Assembly: GCA_011087765.1 (NCBI GenBank)
Contig: JAALLA010000011.1
Span: forward strand, 1-33,948
Direction: 5' to 3'
Origin: Pirellulaceae bacterium
GTDB lineage: Bacteria > Planctomycetota > Planctomycetia > Pirellulales > Pirellulaceae
Length of the DNA stretch: 33,948 nt
Shown in pieces: positions 9,650 to 16,494 of the stretch (position 1 is its first letter; every line of letters starts with the position of its first letter). The translations under genes were made by a program, and so were the position numbers. Under the pieces are notes generated by a model that had not been told where the DNA came from, made no database searches, and was given only the letters and a program-made list of their open reading frames with translations.

Positions 9650-11257
9650 CTATTGCCTAATTCGGTCACGAATCACCGATTCGCATTCGTCGATCTTGAT
9701 TCTGGTTTGCTCTAAAGAATCTCGATCGCGGATGGTCACGGTTTGATCTTCAAGCGTTTGCCCGTCGACAGTAATGCAATACGGTGTGCCAGCTTCGTCT
9801 TGTCGACGGTAGCGCCGGCCGACGGCTCCTTTCTCGTCATAGAAAACCTTGAAGTGCTTTTTGAGGTCAAGGTAGACCTCTTTCGCCACTTCCGGCATTC
9901 CATCTTTTTTAACCAGTGGGAATATGGCAGCTTTAATGGGGGCTAAGCGGGGATGAAGCTTCATGACTGTGCGGGTTTGCATCTTCCCTTTTTCGTCCGG
10001 TTGCTCGTCTTCGGTGTAGGCTTCACAAAGGAATGCCAGAGCTGCCCGGTCGGCACCGGCGGACGGTTCAATTACGTGCGGGACATATTTCTCATTGGTG
10101 AGATCATCGCGATAGGACAGATCCTTGCCACTCCCTTTCCATTTTGGTTTGCCGTCGGCACCAAGTTGCAGTGCAAGGTCGTTCGACTTTTCATCGAGCT
10201 TCCCTTCCATGTGGCTGCGTAGATCAAAGTCTCCTCGATGGGAAACCCCTTCCAGTTCGCCGTATTCGCCCTCGGACATGAACGGAAACGCGTACTCAAT
10301 ATCAGCCGTGCCGACCGAGTAGTGTGCCAGCTCGTTCTGATGATGTTCTCGCATGATCAGGTTGTCACCTGAGATGCCCAGGTCGTGATACCATTTGAGA
10401 CGTCGGTCACGCCAGTAGCGGTACCAGTCCTGGGACTGATCTGGGTGGCAAAAGAATTCAATCTCCATCTGCTCAAATTCTCTGGACCGGAAAGTGAAAT
10501 TGCGAGGCGTGATTTCATTCCGAAAACTTTTTCCAATTTGGGCGATGCCCAGCGGTAAGCGATGTCGAGTGCTGTCGAGCACGTTCTTGAAGTTAACAAA
10601 GATTCCTTGAGCAGTTTCTGGTCTCAAAAACGCCGCACCTTCTTCTCCTGAGAGCGCTCCGACGAATGTCTTAAACATCAAATTGAATTCACGGGGTTCG
10701 GTTAGAGAGCCCAGTGATTTTGCGTCCGGTCCAAGCACTTCGTCAAAATTTTCCAAAGCCGTCAAGCAAACAACTGGGCCGTCCCATTTTAAATCATCGA
10801 TGTGCTTATTGCGAAGTTTGAAAAACTTCAGAGTCTGCTTCGTCAAATGTTCCTGTTCATCTTCGCCAGCTGGAGCTGTTACGAAAATTTTTCTCCCTTT
10901 TGCCTCCACCCAGCGGCCATTGATTTGGTCGTAACGGTAGCGTTTTTTGGTCTCCCGACAGTCAACCATATGGTCGTGGAACAGGTCGTAGTGACCCGAA
11001 CATTTCCAAACCTGAGGGTGCATGATAATGGTGCAATCCAGGCCTTCCATGGAATAGGGAGATGGAGCACCTGAGAGTGTGCTCATGTCGTCATGTCCGT
11101 TTACCATGTCGGACCACCAGGCTTCTTTTACGTTTCGTTTGAGTTCGACACCGAGTGGTCCATAATCCCAAAAACCCTGTAAACCGCCATAGATTTCACT
11201 GGATTGAAAAAGAAAACCTCGTCGTTTACAGAGGGAGACAATCGAGTCCATGTTCAT
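9650..11257 (-). CDS. glyS: Glycine--tRNA ligase, single-chain dimeric type
   Basis: Class II synthetase charging tRNA-Gly in the cytoplasm, 535 residues. It is the alpha2 (eukaryote/archaea-like and Bacillus-like) form rather than the separate alpha and beta chains of E. coli. The start region CKRRGFLFQSSEIYGGLQGFWDYGPLG is typical. Motif 2 appears as FRNEITPRNFTFRSREFEQMEIEFF. Motif 3 appears as EPSAGADRAALAFL, where EPSxGxDR is expected. The C-terminal ~120 residues (LHPRLAPIKAAIFPLVKK, then RRYRRQDEAGTPYCITVD) form the anticodon-binding domain. A second ATG at 11251 is possible, and no clear SD is seen before either. comB lies upstream on the same strand across a 161-base gap, so independent transcription is likely. 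Confidence 0.95.
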   Translation of the reverse strand: MNMDSIVSLCKRRGFLFQSSEIYGGLQGFWDYGPLGVELKRNVKEAWWSDMVNGHDDMSTLSGAPSPYSMEGLDCTIIMHPQVWKCSGHYDLFHDHMVDCRETKKRYRYDQINGRWVEAKGRKIFVTAPAGEDEQEHLTKQTLKFFKLRNKHIDDLKWDGPVVCLTALENFDEVLGPDAKSLGSLTEPREFNLMFKTFVGALSGEEGAAFLRPETAQGIFVNFKNVLDSTRHRLPLGIAQIGKSFRNEITPRNFTFRSREFEQMEIEFFCHPDQSQDWYRYWRDRRLKWYHDLGISGDNLIMREHHQNELAHYSVGTADIEYAFPFMSEGEYGELEGVSHRGDFDLRSHMEGKLDEKSNDLALQLGADGKPKWKGSGKDLSYRDDLTNEKYVPHVIEPSAGADRAALAFLCEAYTEDEQPDEKGKMQTRTVMKLHPRLAPIKAAIFPLVKKDGMPEVAKEVYLDLKKHFKVFYDEKGAVGRRYRRQDEAGTPYCITVDGQTLEDQTVTIRDRDSLEQTRIKIDECESVIRDRIRQ

Positions 11258-11418
11258 GGCTAGGGGTCCAGTAGAAGCTTAAGTGTTGCATTGGTGTTGG
11301 GGTGGGTTGCGGTTATCGCAATGTGTTTTACCAAAAAATTGGCACCCCGCGGTACGTATTTTACGTTCTTCAGCCCGTTAACAGTAGGCGGGAGAACCTC
11401 GCCGGGCAGGCAAGTATT

Positions 11419-12195
11419 TTAATTTTTTAGCGACTGCGGATTTTTGATGATCCAGCGTTGTAGATCCAGTTCAGGGACAAGCTGGAAAGTGTCAATTTGA
11501 GAAGCAAAAACAATATCGGGGTCATGCCCGATTTTAACTAAATTGAGGCCGCCTCTGGCGTTACGAAAAAAATCGGCAAGCGACTTTCCTTGTTCCAGCT
11601 CCTGGCAAGTTGTTTTCCAGTGTCCGAGGGCAATCGAGGCCATGTCTGTCAATTGCCCTACAGGTTGGTTGGAGGAGGTGCGGATGGCGATAATCCGTTC
11701 CAGCAGGGCGCCAGCGAAGAGGACATCTTCGCTGGTAATACATCGGTCGGTTCCGGAGCAAACCACCGTAACCCGGGCGTCCTCGGCGGTCTCCTGAGCG
11801 ACCGCATCGAGATTCACCATCGCGCCGATAAGCACACGTTTGGCGGCTCGGCAATGTTCCATGGCAACGGTCCCGTTGGTGGTGGCGAGGATGAGGGTCT
11901 TGTCTTTGATTGCCGCTGGCGTGTATTCGATTGGGGAATTCCCATGATGAAATCCCTCGACGATTTGTCCACCCCGTTCGCCGCCGATCACGGCGTCCCC
12001 TTGAAACTGTTGGTAAGCCGCACGGGCAGCCTCGACGCTGGGCTGGGGCATAATTTCGGTGCATCCGTTGTAAAGCGCGCTTACGATTGTAGTCGTGGCT
12101 CGCAAGACATCGACAACGATCACCGATTGCCCGGTGAGCGATTCGGGTTGAACCAGGCTTGGCAGGAGGGCGACGTCCAATACGGGGCGATTCAT
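11419..12195 (-). CDS. comB: ComB-like 2-phosphosulfolactate phosphatase
   Basis: Family enzyme that dephosphorylates 2-phosphosulfolactate to sulfolactate, a step of coenzyme M or sulfolactate synthesis in the organisms where it is characterised. The protein has 258 residues from the ATG at 12195. A longer frame from a TTG at 12249 adds an unconserved leader and was not chosen. Seen: VIVVDVLRATTTIVSALYNG near the start, GGERGGQIVEGFHHGNSP, LATTNGTVAMEHC in the middle and VVCSGTDRCITSEDVLFAGAL later, which together are the ComB signature. No other coenzyme M or sulfolactate gene is in the window, so the true substrate is uncertain. It is divergent from menG, with about 170 bases between the starts. 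Confidence 0.85.
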   Translation of the reverse strand: MNRPVLDVALLPSLVQPESLTGQSVIVVDVLRATTTIVSALYNGCTEIMPQPSVEAARAAYQQFQGDAVIGGERGGQIVEGFHHGNSPIEYTPAAIKDKTLILATTNGTVAMEHCRAAKRVLIGAMVNLDAVAQETAEDARVTVVCSGTDRCITSEDVLFAGALLERIIAIRTSSNQPVGQLTDMASIALGHWKTTCQELEQGKSLADFFRNARGGLNLVKIGHDPDIVFASQIDTFQLVPELDLQRWIIKNPQSLKN

Positions 12196-12364
12196 ATGAT
12201 TCAGGCTAAAACTGTGATATTTTCGGTTGGTTAGGTAGTTCCATAGCAATTCCCAGCAGTTAATGTATCCTGACAGATTCGGTCAGTCCAAGTAAAGCGG
12301 TGCTGACAATGTTTTACGGTAAAAAGCTGTAGAATCATCGGCCTTACGGTCTCCAAGCAAGACG

Positions 12365-13090
12365 ATGCGGGAAACAGAGCCAATTATGGTTGTCGATAAA
12401 TCAAACGAGCGTGTTCGAAAGATGTTCGGCGAAATTGCGCCCAAGTACGATCGAATGAATCATCTTCTCTCGATGAATGTAGATCGGTATTGGCGCTGGA
12501 AGTCGGTGCGTAAACTGAAGCCGAACCAAACAGATCCTATCTTGGATGTCTGTACAGGAACGGGAGACCTTGCGTTCTCATTTCATAAATACACGCAAGG
12601 TCAGGTTCCAGTAGTCGGCTCCGATTTCTGTTACGAAATGTTGGAGGTTGGTCGGGAGAAGAGTGACAAAACTGAGCGGGAGGTTTCGTTTGTTGAAGCG
12701 GACGCCCAGAATCTCCCCTTTGAGGACGATCGATTTCAGGTTGTCTCTGCAGCGTTCGGTTTACGGAATGTTGCCGATACCGATCTGGGTCTTCGCGAGA
12801 TGACGCGGGTTTGCCAACCGGGAGGCCAGGTGGCGATCTTAGAATTTTCGGTGCCGAGATATCAACCGATTAAAGGCTTGTATGGCTGGTATTTTAAGAA
12901 CATACTTCCCCGAATTGGTCAGTGGATGGCGCGAAACGACTCAAGTGCTTACAGTTATCTGCCTGACAGTGTTGGAGAATTCCCCTGTTACGAACAACTC
13001 ACCGAACGCATGATCAAAGCGGGACTATCGACGGCTAAGTTTTATCCCCTGACTTTCGGGATTGCGACGCTTTACATCGGAACCAAGTAG
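12365..13090 (+). CDS. menG: Demethylmenaquinone methyltransferase (MenG/UbiE family)
   Basis: SAM-dependent C-methyltransferase for the last step of menaquinone synthesis, demethylmenaquinone to menaquinone. 241 residues. The N-terminal VRKMFGEIAPKYDRMNHLLSMNVDRYWRWKSV block is diagnostic of UbiE/MenG. SAM motif I is ILDVCTGTGDLAF (about 59-71), followed by GSDFCYEML, the VEADAQNLPFEDDRFQVVSAAFGLRNV motif, and PGGQVAILEFSVPRY. I call it MenG rather than ubiquinone-specific UbiE because of the futalosine-pathway genes next door. An in-frame ATG at 12386 (residue 8) could be the true start, since the first seven residues are unremarkable. The ubiX-like gene starts 10 bases after its stop. Confidence 0.93.
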   Translation: MRETEPIMVVDKSNERVRKMFGEIAPKYDRMNHLLSMNVDRYWRWKSVRKLKPNQTDPILDVCTGTGDLAFSFHKYTQGQVPVVGSDFCYEMLEVGREKSDKTEREVSFVEADAQNLPFEDDRFQVVSAAFGLRNVADTDLGLREMTRVCQPGGQVAILEFSVPRYQPIKGLYGWYFKNILPRIGQWMARNDSSAYSYLPDSVGEFPCYEQLTERMIKAGLSTAKFYPLTFGIATLYIGTK

Positions 13091-13100
13091 CGAGCCAAGA

Positions 13101-13703
13101 ATGAGTCAATTTCCAATTGTGTTAGCGATCACAGGGGCCAGCGGCCTGGTCTATGGCCAGCGTTTGCTTCAGGTTTTGCTGGAATCTCAATTAGAAGTTC
13201 ATTTGACAATCAGCGACTCGGCGCGGGTGGTGGCAGAGCATGAGTTGAATCTTACTCTCGATCTTCAAAAGTTTGAGATCGACCAACTTCTTCCCGGCCA
13301 CGTTTCTGGCGGTAAGTTGACGTATCATCACTACAAAGACTTCATGACTCCGATTGCCAGTGGTTCCTTCAAGACGCGAGGAATGATTGTTTGTCCTTGT
13401 AGTGGCGGGACGATGTCCGGGATTGCGACGGCGGCGAGCCGAAATTTAATTCAGCGAGCAGCAGACGTACACTTAAAGGAGAATAGGCGACTTGTGTTAG
13501 TTCCCCGCGAGGCGCCGTTGTCGTTAATTCAAATCGACAACATGCGAACGGCCTGTGCAGCGGGGGCGACTATTTTGCCAGCATCGCCCGGGTTCTATCA
13601 GGAAACCGGAGCGGTCTCGGATTTGGTCGATTTTGTAGTTGCTCGTATTTTGGACCAATTTGATATTGAACATAATCTAGTTGGTCGCTGGGGTGTAGAG
13701 TAG
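13101..13703 (+). CDS. ubiX: UbiX-like flavin prenyltransferase
   Basis: Makes prenylated FMN, the cofactor for UbiD-type decarboxylases. In futalosine-pathway organisms a UbiX/UbiD-like pair is thought to remove the carboxyl group of the naphthoate intermediate. 200 residues from the ATG at 13101; a longer TTG frame that overlaps menG was rejected. Motifs: TGASG at 11-15 with YGQRLL, ISDSARVV, the DFMTPIASGSFKTRGMIVCPCSGGTMSGIA block, LVLVPREAPLS and LPASPGFY, all typical of the family including the FMN and prenyl-phosphate sites. It sits between menG and the UbiA-like gene, so a menaquinone role is the natural reading. The partner UbiD-type gene is not in this window. Confidence 0.93.
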   Translation: MSQFPIVLAITGASGLVYGQRLLQVLLESQLEVHLTISDSARVVAEHELNLTLDLQKFEIDQLLPGHVSGGKLTYHHYKDFMTPIASGSFKTRGMIVCPCSGGTMSGIATAASRNLIQRAADVHLKENRRLVLVPREAPLSLIQIDNMRTACAAGATILPASPGFYQETGAVSDLVDFVVARILDQFDIEHNLVGRWGVE

Positions 13704-13761
13704 ACGTTTGTTTCGGTTCTACAATTTCTGAGTTGAACATCGAGAGTGCAGCATTAGTCTT

Positions 13762-14685
13762 ATGCTTCCGCAACTGAAAAAATTACTGGAGATGATTCGG
13801 TTCAGCCACACTATTTTTGCGTTGCCGTTTGCGCTATTGGCTGCAGTTATGGCTTGGTCGGTTCCCGATCCAGAGGGGCTTGTCAGTTTTCGGTGGCTGC
13901 ATTTCGTGGGAATCTTAATTTGCATGGTGGGCGCGCGTAGTGCTGCGATGGCTTTTAATCGATTAGTTGACCGCGAGATTGACGGTGAAAATCCGCGAAC
14001 AGCAGGTCGACATTTACCTGCGGGTGATTTGTCAGTGGCTTCGGTTGTCTCATTCACAGTGTTGTCAACACTCTTGTTCGTTATCGGAACGTGCTTCTTT
14101 CTTCCCAATTTTCTTCCCCTGCTGGTCTCGATTCCTGTCATGGGAATCCTGTTCGGTTACAGCTATACGAAGCGATTCACATCATTAGCACACTTTTGGC
14201 TGGGTCTGGCATTGATGCTCTCTCCGGTTTGCGTTTGGCTTGCCATTCGTGGTTTGGTGGTTCTGGACAACCCTCTGGATTTGTTGCCGTCGTTCGTTCT
14301 TGGACTCGCAGTCCTATTTTGGGTAGCCGGGTTTGATATGATTTATGCTTGTCAGGATTTTGAGTACGACCGCGATCGTCACTTGAACAGCATCCCGGTA
14401 AGACTCGGAATCGGTGGGGCATTGCGTTTGGCTGGTGTCTGCCATTTGATCATGATCTGTTTGTTGGCGAGTTTGCCTTGGACCTTTCTCGTAGGTGGAC
14501 CTCAGTTGGGTTTTGGGTGGCTGTACTGGTTAACTCTGGCGGGGGTAACCCTACTTTTAATTTACGAGCACTCACTCGTTCGGCCAGACGACTTGGGCCG
14601 TGTAAATATTGCTTTTTTCAATGTGAATTCGATTATCAGTGTGGGATTGTTGACCGCGGGCACCCTTGATTTACTGGTTATTTAG
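13762..14685 (+). CDS. mqnP: UbiA-family polyprenyltransferase, probably MqnP
   Basis: Integral membrane prenyltransferase attaching an isoprenoid chain to an aromatic acid. In this setting the acceptor is probably a dihydroxynaphthoate of the futalosine menaquinone route. 307 residues with about eight hydrophobic segments. The first Asp-rich motif is NRLVDREID at 66-74, followed by NPRTAGRHLPAG. The second is DFEYDRDRHLNSIPVRLG in the C-terminal half. Both bind the prenyl diphosphate through Mg2+. The start MLPQLKKLLEMIRFSHTIFALPFALLA is typical of the family. The name mqnP rests on the neighbours (ubiX-like, menG, mqnE); on sequence alone it could be called a 4-hydroxybenzoate polyprenyltransferase-like UbiA. 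Confidence 0.9.
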   Translation: MLPQLKKLLEMIRFSHTIFALPFALLAAVMAWSVPDPEGLVSFRWLHFVGILICMVGARSAAMAFNRLVDREIDGENPRTAGRHLPAGDLSVASVVSFTVLSTLLFVIGTCFFLPNFLPLLVSIPVMGILFGYSYTKRFTSLAHFWLGLALMLSPVCVWLAIRGLVVLDNPLDLLPSFVLGLAVLFWVAGFDMIYACQDFEYDRDRHLNSIPVRLGIGGALRLAGVCHLIMICLLASLPWTFLVGGPQLGFGWLYWLTLAGVTLLLIYEHSLVRPDDLGRVNIAFFNVNSIISVGLLTAGTLDLLVI

Positions 14686-14861
14686 GGGAACTGAAAACGG
14701 TTATTTACAGGTTAAGATAGACAGTTTCCAATGGTCGAAATAAACTCTCGACTGGATTAAGCCGATCTTAGGTTGGGTGCCAGCAGTGACCGTTCGTTTC
14801 GCCCTTGACCCGCGGCGAGAGTGCTAACTAGATCCCAAGTATTGCAAAGATTTACAACGAC

Positions 14862-14879
14862 TTAATTCACGAGAATTAA
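14862..14879 (+). promoter_or_regulatory. Perfect AT-rich palindrome before mqnE
   Basis: TTAATTC (14862-14868) and GAATTAA (14873-14879) form a perfect 7-bp inverted repeat around ACGA and are followed by TTTTT at 14881-14885. It ends about 21 bases before the mqnE ATG. It could be an operator for a dimeric regulator, a weak terminator or attenuator for the genes upstream, or a leader hairpin. The stem is too AT-rich to be a confident terminator. Confidence 0.5.
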
Positions 14880-14900
14880 ATTTTTCTTGAAAGACCCGAT

Positions 14901-16046
14901 ATGATTTTTTCTGTTGATCCACGTTTAAAGCCTATCCGAGATAAAATCGAGTCTGGCGAGCGATTGTCGTTGGATGACGGATTGCTGATGTATGATCCCG
15001 AAATTCCGGTCAATGACCTGGGGCAACTGGCAAACCTAGTGCGGGAGCGGAAGAACGGAAACGCTGCCTACTACAATATCAACTCGCACCTCAACGCGAC
15101 GAATGTTTGTGTTTACCGGTGTGTTTTTTGTGCTTTTCGATCAGATCTTCGCAGCGATAAAAGTTACGCGATGGATGATGCTCAAATCATAGCGCGGGGT
15201 CAGGAAGCGACCGATAATGGTTGCACCGAACTTCACGTGGTTGGCGGATTGCATCACCAGCGAAAGTACGCTTGGTACCGAGATATGATCGGTTTGTTAC
15301 ACGAGAATTTCCCGAAACTCCATCTCAAAGCTTGGACTGCCGTAGAAATTAACTGGTTTGAGTTTCTTGAAAAGCGTCCTACCGCAGAGATTCTGCAGGA
15401 ACTCAAAGATGCTGGGATGGGTAGTATGCCGGGCGGCGGAGCGGAAATTTTCCACCCGGAGGTTCGCGATCAGATTTGTGAGCACAAGGCGGATGGAAAT
15501 AACTGGATTCACATCCATCGAACCGCTCATCAGTTGGGAATAAAAACAAATTGTACGATGCTTTATGGGCATGTAGAAAAGCCACTTCACCGGATTGACC
15601 ACTTGATTCGCCTTCGCGATCTTCAAGATGAAACAGGTGGATTTCAGACTTTTATTCCGCTCGCATTCCACCCGGAAAACACCGGTCTGGACCACATCAA
15701 GAAGCCAACTGCGACAGAAGATTTGAGAACGATTGCGGTTAGTCGTTTGATGCTGGACAACATCGATCATGTCAAAGCCTACTGGATCATGCTGGGAATA
15801 GGTACTGCTCAGGCTGCTTTGGCTTACGGGGCAGACGATCTCGACGGTACGGTTCGTCAGGAACTGATCTATCATGATGCCGGTGCAACCACCCCGGAGT
15901 TTTTATCAGTCGAGCGACTTGAGGATCTCATTCGCGAAGCAGGTCGTGATCCCGTTGAGAGAGATACGATTTATCGAAAAGTCATCCGGGATGAGAACGA
16001 GTTTACCAACTGGGAAGTTGGGGAAGAGATTGCTGTCGCCAACTGA
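14901..16046 (+). CDS. mqnE: Aminofutalosine synthase MqnE (radical SAM)
   Basis: Radical SAM enzyme of the futalosine pathway that joins 3-[(1-carboxyvinyl)oxy]benzoate to the adenosyl group of SAM, giving aminofutalosine. 381 residues. The cluster-binding CX3CX2C is C70, C74, C77 in NVCVYRCVFCAF. It is followed by TELHVVGGLHHQRKYAWYRDMI, LKAWTAVEINWF, GGGAEIFHPEVRDQICEHK and GGFQTFIPLAFHPENTGL, which separate MqnE from the related cyclase MqnC. The SD TTGAAAG lies about 8 bases before the ATG. It follows the UbiA-like gene after 215 bases that hold a palindrome (14862-14879), so it may have its own promoter or regulation. mqnA, mqnC and mqnD are not in this window. Confidence 0.94.
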   Translation: MIFSVDPRLKPIRDKIESGERLSLDDGLLMYDPEIPVNDLGQLANLVRERKNGNAAYYNINSHLNATNVCVYRCVFCAFRSDLRSDKSYAMDDAQIIARGQEATDNGCTELHVVGGLHHQRKYAWYRDMIGLLHENFPKLHLKAWTAVEINWFEFLEKRPTAEILQELKDAGMGSMPGGGAEIFHPEVRDQICEHKADGNNWIHIHRTAHQLGIKTNCTMLYGHVEKPLHRIDHLIRLRDLQDETGGFQTFIPLAFHPENTGLDHIKKPTATEDLRTIAVSRLMLDNIDHVKAYWIMLGIGTAQAALAYGADDLDGTVRQELIYHDAGATTPEFLSVERLEDLIREAGRDPVERDTIYRKVIRDENEFTNWEVGEEIAVAN

Positions 16047-16123
16047 TTTTGACGGTTTGCTGTCTTTTTGCTAGTCTTAGAGCTTCACGGTTTTAAACCA
16101 GTCGCCCTTTGAGTAAGTGATTT

Positions 16124-16465
16124 ATGTCTAATGACCCTAAAAATCCATATCGCGCCACCAACCGACCTGTAAATGTTTCTCGACCGAGCGGATCTGGTGA
16201 TGGCGATGCGACTGGTGGTTTGATCCCTTACAAAAATCCAAAAGCGCTCATTGCTTATTACCTTGGAATCGGTTCACTCCTGATTTTCCCACTCGGGTTT
16301 GTCTCGATCGTTTTAGGCTTTATGGGCTTGGCCGACAGAAAACGGAATCCGGTAATCAAAGGATCGGCGCACGCTTGGATTGGAATTGTACTAGGCGGAC
16401 TTTCACTGCTTTGTGGACTGGGCCTGACGATCATGATAATTGGCGGGATAATGTCCAACGTTTAA
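16124..16465 (+). CDS. Small two-TM membrane protein, DUF4190-like
   Basis: Function unknown, 113 residues. Residues 1-40 are a polar Asn/Pro/Arg/Gly/Ser-rich cytosolic region containing NPYRATNRPV. Two hydrophobic segments follow at about 43-66 (YLGIGSLLIFPLGFVSIVLGFMGL) and about 82-110 (AWIGIVLGGLSLLCGLGLTIMIIGG), with a basic loop DRKRNP between them. This is the layout of DUF4190-type proteins, which are common as small inner-membrane proteins beside unrelated genes. A possible -35 TTGACG lies in the 77-base gap after mqnE but has no good -10. It is convergent with recG, with 29 bases between the stops. Confidence 0.75.
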   Translation: MSNDPKNPYRATNRPVNVSRPSGSGDGDATGGLIPYKNPKALIAYYLGIGSLLIFPLGFVSIVLGFMGLADRKRNPVIKGSAHAWIGIVLGGLSLLCGLGLTIMIIGGIMSNV

Positions 16466-16494
16466 TTGCCAATCCAAGTTAGTTGAAATTCCAA

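Noticed and set aside
12196-12249. TTG-initiated extension of comB
   Set aside because: The ATG at 12195 gives a normal ComB start; the extension looks unconserved.
12303-12335. CTGACA ... TAGAAT as a menG promoter
   Set aside because: The spacer is 21 bases, too long for a sigma-70 promoter.
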